DNA from: DATEOR01 sp046734455
GTDB taxonomy: Bacteria > Actinomycetota > Thermoleophilia > Gaiellales > Gaiellaceae
Assembly: GCA_046734455.1 (NCBI GenBank)
Contig: JBKPRJ010000002.1
Coordinates: 1 to 13,606, forward strand
DNA: 13,606 nt
Direction: 5' to 3'
The notes beneath the pieces were generated by a model, which saw only the letters and a program-made list of their open reading frames with translations, ran no database searches and was not told the DNA's origin. The position numbers and the translations under genes are program-made. Below, in pieces: positions 6,250 through 10,934 of the stretch; positions within the stretch are counted from its first letter, which is position 1, and the number at the start of each line of letters is the position of its first letter.

Positions 6250-7185
6250 GTGATCCCGGGCGCCCACGTCTCGACCTCAGGAGGGATCCACACGGCCATC
6301 GACCGCATCGAGGCGATCGGCGGCGAATCCGTTCAGATCTTCACGCAGAGCCCGCGCACCTGGCGGCCGACGAACCACGATCCGGCGAACTTCGAGCGCT
6401 TCAAGGAGCGGCGCGCAGAGGCGGGCATCAAAGGCGTCGTCTGCCACGCGCTCTACCTCGTCAACCTCGCCACCCCGGACGAGGAGATCTACGAGAAGTC
6501 GGTGACGACGCTCATGAACACCGTCGACGTCGCGTGCGCGATCGAGGCGGACGGCGTGATCTTCCACGTCGGCTCGCACCTCGGTGCGGGATTCGAGTCC
6601 GGGCTCGAGCATGTCGTCCCGGCCCTCGAGCGCGCGCTCGAACGCTGCTCCGACACGACCTGGCTCCTGATCGAGAACTCAGCCGGAGCCGGCGGGACGA
6701 TCGGCCGCTCGGTGGACGAGCTCGCCGTCCTGGTCGACCGCCTCGGGCAGCACCCGCGCCTCGGGATCTGTCTCGACTCCTGCCATCTCTGGGTCTCGGG
6801 CACGGATGTGACCGACCGCGCAGCGCTCGACGCCTGCATCGACGAGGTCGAGGAGCGGATCGGGCTCGACCGACTACGCGCGTTGCATGTGAACGACGCC
6901 GCCGCGCCGCTCGGCTCGAACCGCGACCGCCACGCGAACCTCGGCGAGGGCGAGATCGCGGAGGGCATGAGCGTCTTCCTCGGACACCCGAAGCTTCAGG
7001 GGCTCCCGACGGTTCTCGAGGTCCCGGGACCTGACGGGCACGGACCGGACGCGAACGAGATCCAGAAGCTGCGCGACCTGCACGCCGTCGGCGCGAAGGG
7101 CGCTAAGCCGGCTCGTCGGAAGGCTGTTGCTCGACCACGCGGAAAGACGGCTTCCCGCGGGGGAGCTCGAAGAACTCGGGGTTGA
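6250..7185 (+). CDS. nfo: Deoxyribonuclease IV (AP endonuclease), with basic C-terminal tail
   Basis: Endonuclease IV cleaves DNA 5' to abasic sites in base excision repair. The 311-residue protein carries the full three-metal zinc site. Matching E. coli ligands are His66 (VCHALYLVNLA), His106 (FHVGSH), Glu142 (IENSAGAGGTIG), Asp176 and His179 (LDSCHLW), His213 (LHVND), Asp226 and His228 (DRHANLGEG) and Glu257 (LEVPG). The N-terminus IPGAHVSTSGG aligns with the family start, so GTG at 6250 is preferred to an in-frame GTG at 6226 that would add eight residues and overlap gltX; the TATGGT-N6-GTG spacing supports this. Residues about 282-311 are a Lys/Arg/Ala/Gly-rich tail not found in E. coli Nfo (285 residues), plausibly a nonspecific DNA-binding extension. 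This tail is encoded over the 3' end of the convergent cysteine-rich gene for 83 bases. Confidence 0.95.
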   Translation: MIPGAHVSTSGGIHTAIDRIEAIGGESVQIFTQSPRTWRPTNHDPANFERFKERRAEAGIKGVVCHALYLVNLATPDEEIYEKSVTTLMNTVDVACAIEADGVIFHVGSHLGAGFESGLEHVVPALERALERCSDTTWLLIENSAGAGGTIGRSVDELAVLVDRLGQHPRLGICLDSCHLWVSGTDVTDRAALDACIDEVEERIGLDRLRALHVNDAAAPLGSNRDRHANLGEGEIAEGMSVFLGHPKLQGLPTVLEVPGPDGHGPDANEIQKLRDLHAVGAKGAKPARRKAVARPRGKTASRGGARRTRG

Positions 7186-7570
7186 CGCAGCCGAGCTCGT
7201 CGGCCCTGTGCTCGTAGCACGTGGCCACCTCCGCCTTGCACATCGGGAGCGGCTGGCGCACGGTCTTCATCGCGCCGAAGCCGCCCTTGCGCTTCTGCGC
7301 CTCGTGCAGCGCGTCGAGGTCGATCTCGACGTCGTAGACCTTCTGCATGCAGCCGATGTACGTGTGCCCCCACTCCTCGTAGGCGTAGAGGAACGGGCAG
7401 GCGCGCGTGACGCACGCGGCCGGGTAGACGACCTTGTCGCAGTGAACCCCGCAGCGGCGACATTCAGTCTCGTCCTGTGGCCGCAGGGGAAGCTCTTGAA
7501 CGATCGGCAATCGCCGTTGCATCCAGTCTGGATTGTGGGTGAGGTTCATACGTCCCGCAAGACTTGACAC
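7103..7570 (-). CDS. Uncharacterised cysteine-rich protein (nine cysteines)
   Basis: A 155-residue soluble protein, not recognised. Cysteines at 37, 40, 44, 53, 58, 74, 111, 118 and 128 include a C-x2-C-x3-C cluster (ECRRCGVHCDKVVYP) followed by CVTRACP, then GCMQKVYDVEID, 'PMCKAEVATCYEHRADELGC' and an FELPRG end. The spacing suggests a metal site (zinc or an iron-sulfur cluster) rather than disulfides, since no signal peptide is present. It lies 30 bases after the HAD hydrolase gene on the same strand and is probably cotranscribed with it. The start is uncertain: the GTG at 7570 has only AGGG close by, and an in-frame ATG at 7549 would shorten the protein by seven residues. The 3' end overlaps nfo. 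Gene reality is supported by the patterned cysteines and aromatic residues; function is unknown. Confidence 0.75.
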   Translation of the reverse strand: MSSLAGRMNLTHNPDWMQRRLPIVQELPLRPQDETECRRCGVHCDKVVYPAACVTRACPFLYAYEEWGHTYIGCMQKVYDVEIDLDALHEAQKRKGGFGAMKTVRQPLPMCKAEVATCYEHRADELGCVNPEFFELPRGKPSFRVVEQQPSDEPA

Positions 7571-7587
7571 ACCCTGAAACGGGGTGT
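7569..7587 (-). other. Short hairpin between the HAD and cysteine-rich genes
   Basis: ACACCC at 7569-7574 and GGGTGT at 7582-7587 form a 6-bp stem with a 7-base loop. In the minus-strand RNA the GTG at 7570 falls in the second arm. It could affect start choice or pausing, but a six-base stem may be chance. Confidence 0.25.
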
Positions 7588-7600
7588 AGGCCCGCGGCGG

Positions 7601-8326
7601 CTAGAGCTCGCCCCTGAGCCGGCGGACGACGTTCAGGACGTCCATCGGCGTGAACGCCTCGAAGTCGGGGTCGAGCCCGCGCTCGTCGTCGTCGGCCCGG
7701 AACCAGAACGCCTGGACGGTGGCCATCCCGAGCTCCTTCGCACCCCGCACGTCCTCGAAGCGGCGGTCGCCGACGAAGACCGCGCGCGTCGGCTCGACGT
7801 CGAGGCGGCCGAGCGCCTCCTCGAAGATCGCGGGGTGCGGCTTCCGCTTGCCCGTCTCGGAGGAGAAGACCGCGACGTCGAGGCGCTCGCCGAGCCCCAT
7901 CTGGTCGAGGTCGCGGTGCAGAAGAGCCGGCGGGTCGAAGGCGTTCGAGACGAGCCCCGTCTTGAGCCCGCGGTCTCGGAGCACGTCGAGGAGCGCGTGC
8001 GTCGAGTCGCCGATCAGGCGGGCGGGCTCCCAGGCCGCGTGCTCGGCCTCGAGGAAGCGCTCGAGCTCTTCGCCTTCCACCCTGGCTCCGAGGCTCCCGA
8101 GACACTCGCGGACGAGATCCGGGTACTCGATCTCCTCGAGCGAGCCGGGCTGCCAGAGGAGCGGGACGTAGCGCTCCCGAAAGCGGGCGGCGGCGTCCTC
8201 GTGCCCGGGCAGGCCATCCCGCCCGATCGCCGCCAGGCCGGCCTCCCACCCCGCTTCGAGGAGCGCCTCGTCGTAGACGAACTGAAAGAGCGTGTCGCCC
8301 CAGTCGAAGAGGACCGCGTCGATCAC
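7601..8326 (-). CDS. HAD-superfamily hydrolase with DxGDT motif I
   Basis: A 241-residue cytoplasmic haloacid dehalogenase-fold protein of subfamily I type, with a helical cap at about 15-105. Motif I is LFDWGDTL with nucleophile Asp8; the position two residues on, usually the acid/base Asp in phosphatases (DxDGT), is Gly10, with Asp11 next to it. Motif II is GLVSN (Ser127), motif III is GKRKPHP (Lys162), and motif IV is VFVGDRRFEDVRGA (Asp187, Asp192). Family members are mostly phosphatases of small metabolites; the altered motif I makes an ordinary phosphatase mechanism less certain and leaves dehalogenase-like or other chemistry open. The start is GTG at 8326, giving the standard VIDAVLFDWGDT opening. 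It is divergent from the cax gene with only 29 bases between starts, and the cysteine-rich gene follows 30 bases after it. Confidence 0.88.
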   Translation of the reverse strand: MIDAVLFDWGDTLFQFVYDEALLEAGWEAGLAAIGRDGLPGHEDAAARFRERYVPLLWQPGSLEEIEYPDLVRECLGSLGARVEGEELERFLEAEHAAWEPARLIGDSTHALLDVLRDRGLKTGLVSNAFDPPALLHRDLDQMGLGERLDVAVFSSETGKRKPHPAIFEEALGRLDVEPTRAVFVGDRRFEDVRGAKELGMATVQAFWFRADDDERGLDPDFEAFTPMDVLNVVRRLRGEL

Positions 8327-8336
8327 TGGAGGACGA

Positions 8337-8346
8337 ACGTTAGGGT
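8337..8346. promoter_or_regulatory. Overlapping divergent -10 elements for the HAD and cax genes
   Basis: The sequence ACGTTAGGGT carries TAGGGT on the plus strand (8341-8346), 9 bases before the cax GTG at 8356, and TAACGT on the minus strand (8342-8337), 10 bases before the HAD GTG at 8326. The two hexamers share the TA at 8341-8342. Both transcripts would start within a few bases of their start codons. Neither gene has a Shine-Dalgarno site. Confidence 0.5.
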
Positions 8347-8355
8347 CCCCCGGCC

Positions 8356-9393
8356 GTGGTCCGCAAAATTCTGTTCGCGCTCCTCGCTCTCGGGCCGCTC
8401 GTCGTCGTCCTCGACCACGCGGGTCTCGGCGACATCGAGCTCTTCGTCCTCGCCGCGCTGGCCCTCATCCCGCTCGCCTGGCTGATCGGGGAGGCGACGG
8501 AACACGCGGCCCACCACACCGGTCCGGGAATCGGCGGCTTCCTCAACGCCACTTTCGGCAACGCGCCCGAGCTGATCATCGCGCTCTTCGCCGTGCACGA
8601 CGGGCTGACGGAGGTCGTGCGCGGCTCGCTCACCGGTAGCGTCGTCGGAAACCTGCTGCTCGTCCTGGGCTTCTCGCTCGCGTTCGGCGGAGACGGCGAG
8701 CTGGACCGCCGCTCGAGCTTCATGTCCCTCTGCCTCGTCGCGTTCGCCGTTCTCCTCTTCCTCATCCCGGCGATTCCCGGCTGGAGCGGCGATCCCGACC
8801 GGCACTCCCTCGCAGTCGCGTCGGTGCCGGTCTCGATCGTGCTGCTGCTCGTCTACCTGGGTGTCACCTGGTATTCGCTCCGGCGCCACCGGGCCCAGCA
8901 CACATCGGACGAATCACCCGACATGGCCGCCTGGTCGTTCACGGTTTCGCTCCTCGTCCTCGGCGCCGCCACGGTGGTCACCGCCCTCGTCGCCGAGATC
9001 CTCGTCGGCACGCTCGAGGCCTTCGCGGAAAAGGCCCACCTGAGCGACTTCTTCGTCGCGGCGGTGATCGTGGCCATCGTCGGGAACGCGGCCGAGCACG
9101 GCGGCGCGGTGGTGGTCGCCGCCCGGGGGAAGATCAAGCTCGCCGCCGAGATCGCCCTGGCGTCGAGCGCTCAGGTCGCCGTCTTTCTCATCCCCGCGGT
9201 CGCACTGCTCTCATGGGCGATCGAGCCGCTGGCCCTCTCCTTCAGGCAGGTGGAGATCGCCGCCCTTGCCGGGGCGACGGCGTTCACCGCTGCGATCCTC
9301 GCCAACGGCCGCTCGAGCAGGCCGAAGGGAATCGCGCTGATCGTCGCCTACGGGCTCGTGGCGCTCGCCTTCCTGCTGGCCGGCGACCGCTAG
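8356..9393 (+). CDS. cax: Calcium/proton antiporter of the CAX family
   Basis: A 345-residue membrane protein with about 11 hydrophobic helices that exports Ca2+ in exchange for protons. Both ion-binding alpha repeats are intact: 'GGFLNATFGNAPELIIAL' at residues 60-77 (acidic residue Glu72) and 'VAIVGNAAEHGGAVVVAARG' at 239-258 (Glu247). The linker at about 110-120 and 176-190 holds the acidic and polar loop that separates the two halves in bacterial CAX proteins. Length is usual for the family. The GTG at 8356 is chosen because of the TAGGGT element just upstream and because no other start in the short divergent gap fits. Its stop codon shares CTAG (9390-9393) with the convergent membrane-protein gene. 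Substrate preference for Ca2+ over other divalent cations is inferred from the family. Confidence 0.93.
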   Translation: MVRKILFALLALGPLVVVLDHAGLGDIELFVLAALALIPLAWLIGEATEHAAHHTGPGIGGFLNATFGNAPELIIALFAVHDGLTEVVRGSLTGSVVGNLLLVLGFSLAFGGDGELDRRSSFMSLCLVAFAVLLFLIPAIPGWSGDPDRHSLAVASVPVSIVLLLVYLGVTWYSLRRHRAQHTSDESPDMAAWSFTVSLLVLGAATVVTALVAEILVGTLEAFAEKAHLSDFFVAAVIVAIVGNAAEHGGAVVVAARGKIKLAAEIALASSAQVAVFLIPAVALLSWAIEPLALSFRQVEIAALAGATAFTAAILANGRSSRPKGIALIVAYGLVALAFLLAGDR

Positions 9394-10004
9394 GCGGGCG
9401 CGTCGGCGGCCCGCGTGCGCCGCAGCGCACCTCCAAGCGCCAAGACGATGAAGCCGATCCCCGCGAGGATCAGCGCGATCCCGACCACGATTCCGAAAAG
9501 CGCCGTGCCTTCCGCCAGGAACGACGTATACAGAGCGGTCGCGAGCGCGGTCTCGGTGACCCAGATGTCGCGGGCACCGTTCGACACCGGCTGGCCGTTC
9601 TCGTCCTTCGCAGCCGCGGCTTCGTCGTTCGTCCCCTTGGGGTCGTCGGGATTCGCCGCCGACTGGAACCGGCCCATCTGCGCGTAGGTCAGTCCGCCGG
9701 TCGACTCGAGCGCGTGGATGCGCATGTAGTCCGCGAAGCACTTCGCCTCCGAGCCGGTGTCGATCTCCTCGTTGGCGACGTCACACGTAGGCAGCTCGGT
9801 GCTCGCGGGGAGGCCGGCATCGTTGGCCTCCTGCGCGATCGCGTCGGGGTTCATGTCCGGAGAGCCGACGATCTGCTCTCTGCTGAGCTGCGTTCGGACC
9901 TCGTTGTGCCCGCCGATGCTCAGAACGAGCGACCCGATTCCAAACGCGATCAGGATCACGCCAGCCGCCACTCCGCCCCACTCCAGAACCTTCCGCCTCG
10001 TCAC
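9390..10004 (-). CDS. Uncharacterised membrane protein with two helices and an extracytoplasmic domain
   Basis: 204 residues. A first helix (about 11-31, GGVAAGVILIAFGIGSLVL) and a last helix (about 166-192) enclose an outer domain. The outer domain has 'QIVGSPDMNPDAI', ELPTCDVANEEIDTG, KCFADYMRIHALESTGGLTY and AQMGRF segments; Cys74 and Cys89 could form a disulfide. I recall similar actinobacterial proteins with the PDM, FADYMRIHALE and TYAQMGRF motifs, sometimes labelled 'aromatic ring-opening dioxygenase LigA'; nothing here supports a dioxygenase, and that label should not be copied. The GTG start is supported by AAAGGAG seven bases upstream. It is divergent from the ABC transporter operon and might be expressed with it, but no functional link is shown. 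Role unknown. Confidence 0.8.
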   Translation of the reverse strand: MTRRKVLEWGGVAAGVILIAFGIGSLVLSIGGHNEVRTQLSREQIVGSPDMNPDAIAQEANDAGLPASTELPTCDVANEEIDTGSEAKCFADYMRIHALESTGGLTYAQMGRFQSAANPDDPKGTNDEAAAAKDENGQPVSNGARDIWVTETALATALYTSFLAEGTALFGIVVGIALILAGIGFIVLALGGALRRTRAADAPA

Positions 10005-10010
10005 TGCCCG

Positions 10011-10052
10011 CTCCTTTCGCTTGGGTCAGCCGCAGTCGTCGGGCCGACACTA
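10011..10052 (-). promoter_or_regulatory. Ribosome site and possible -10 of the two-helix membrane protein gene
   Basis: On the minus strand AAAGGAG (10017-10011) lies six bases before the GTG at 10004 and is a good Shine-Dalgarno site. TAGTGT (10052-10047) fits TA-N3-T and would give a leader of about 36 bases. The ribosome site is firm; the -10 is a motif match only. Confidence 0.45.
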
Positions 10053-10065
10053 GCGCCTCACGAGG

Positions 10066-10081
10066 GTGCGGTTAGCCGCAC
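10066..10081. repeat. Small inverted repeat in the divergent intergenic region
   Basis: GTGCGG and CCGCAC flank a TTAG loop in the 156-base gap between the two-helix membrane protein and the ABC operon. It could be an operator or a minor hairpin; six-base arms are weak evidence. Confidence 0.3.
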
Positions 10082-10103
10082 GTTAAGACTGCGGGTCGCC
10101 ACC

Positions 10104-10129
10104 TTTGACTCTCGGACGGGTTTTGACAC
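10104..10129 (+). promoter_or_regulatory. Tandem TTTGAC elements upstream of the ABC operon
   Basis: TTTGACTC (10104-10111) recurs as TTTGACAC (10122-10129), 18 bases apart. TTGACA at 10123-10128 is a perfect -35 hexamer and TTGACT at 10105-10110 a 5-of-6 match, but a good -10 is missing at 16-18 bases from either. They may be a -35 region paired with an atypical -10 or a direct-repeat regulator site. Confidence 0.35.
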
Positions 10130-10150
10130 CCTAGGCGGGACAAGAGACTT

Positions 10151-10155
10151 GGAGG
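10151..10155 (+). promoter_or_regulatory. Ribosome binding site of the ABC ATPase
   Basis: GGAGG five bases before the ATG at 10161. It fixes this start rather than the in-frame ATG at 10173. Confidence 0.75.
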
Positions 10156-10160
10156 TCCGA

Positions 10161-10934
10161 ATGACATCGGCGATGAGTGAGGAACGGACTGCGGAGGAAC
10201 GGCCGACAGGCGCAGTCGTCCAGGCAAACGAGATCACCCGCGTGTACGGAGAGGGCGAGACCGCTGTTCATGCCCTGAACGGCTGCTCGGTCACCGTCAC
10301 CCATGGGGAGCTGACGGCCGTCATGGGCCCGTCCGGCTCCGGCAAGTCGACGATGATGCACATCCTCGCCGGGCTCGACCGGCCCACCTCGGGCAACGTC
10401 CTGATCGAGGGCTCGGACATCACGCGGCTGAACGACAACGAGCTGACCAAGCTCCGCCGCCAGCACATCGGCTTCATCTTCCAGTTCTTCAACCTCCTGC
10501 CGATGCTGACGGCAGAGGAGAACATCCGGCTCCCGCTCGAGCTCGCCGGCGGCAAGATCGACAAGCAGTGGGTCGACGACGTCATCAAGCGCACAGGCCT
10601 CGACGACCGGCGCACGCACCGTCCCTCTGAGCTCTCGGGTGGACAGCAGCAGCGTGTCGCCATCGCCCGTGCTCTCGCCTCCAGGCCGACCGTGATCTTT
10701 GCGGACGAGCCGACGGGCAACCTCGACTCGGCCACCAGTGGCGAGATTCTGGAACTGCTCCGCGAGATGGTCGCCGAGTTCGGGCAGACGATCGTCATGG
10801 TCACGCACGACGCGCGCGCCGCCGCGATCGCGGACCGGATCCTCTTCCTCGCCGACGGCTGCATCGTCAAGGAGCTCAAGGGGGCGGATCAGAGCGAGAT
10901 CGTCACGACGATGGACGAGGTCGCCCGGCAATGA
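10161..10934 (+). CDS. ABC transporter ATP-binding protein, MacB/LolD type
   Basis: A 257-residue cytoplasmic ATPase with all nucleotide-binding motifs: Walker A GPSGSGKST (56-64), Q-loop Gln108 in GFIFQFFNLLPMLTAEEN, signature LSGGQQQR (158-165), Walker B VIFADEPTGNLD (178-189) and switch His216 in MVTHD. The 'FQFFNLLPMLTAEEN' and 'DEPTGNLDS' wording is characteristic of the LolD/MacB/FtsE-like group that works with FtsX-type permeases by mechanotransmission instead of ordinary transmembrane transport. Residues 1-20 form an extra polar leader (SEERTAEERP) ahead of the usual start. The stop overlaps the permease start as ATGA, indicating translational coupling and a 1:1 complex. The cargo may be a peptide, antibiotic, lipid or lipoprotein; the sequence does not decide it. 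Confidence 0.95.
   Translation: MTSAMSEERTAEERPTGAVVQANEITRVYGEGETAVHALNGCSVTVTHGELTAVMGPSGSGKSTMMHILAGLDRPTSGNVLIEGSDITRLNDNELTKLRRQHIGFIFQFFNLLPMLTAEENIRLPLELAGGKIDKQWVDDVIKRTGLDDRRTHRPSELSGGQQQRVAIARALASRPTVIFADEPTGNLDSATSGEILELLREMVAEFGQTIVMVTHDARAAAIADRILFLADGCIVKELKGADQSEIVTTMDEVARQ

Noticed and set aside
5429..6253. Forward open frame opposite gltX
   Set aside because: Antisense of a definite glutamyl-tRNA synthetase, with no independent start signal or domain.
7564..7592. Perfect TTGACA on the plus strand at 7564-7569 as a promoter
   Set aside because: The hexamer 17 bases on is TAGGCC, a poor -10, and the product would be antisense to the HAD gene. Probably chance.
9213..10160. Forward open frame upstream of, and in frame with, the ABC ATPase
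   Set aside because: It overlaps the cax 3' end and the opposing membrane protein gene. The ATPase start at 10161 has a good ribosome site and the family's usual N-terminus.
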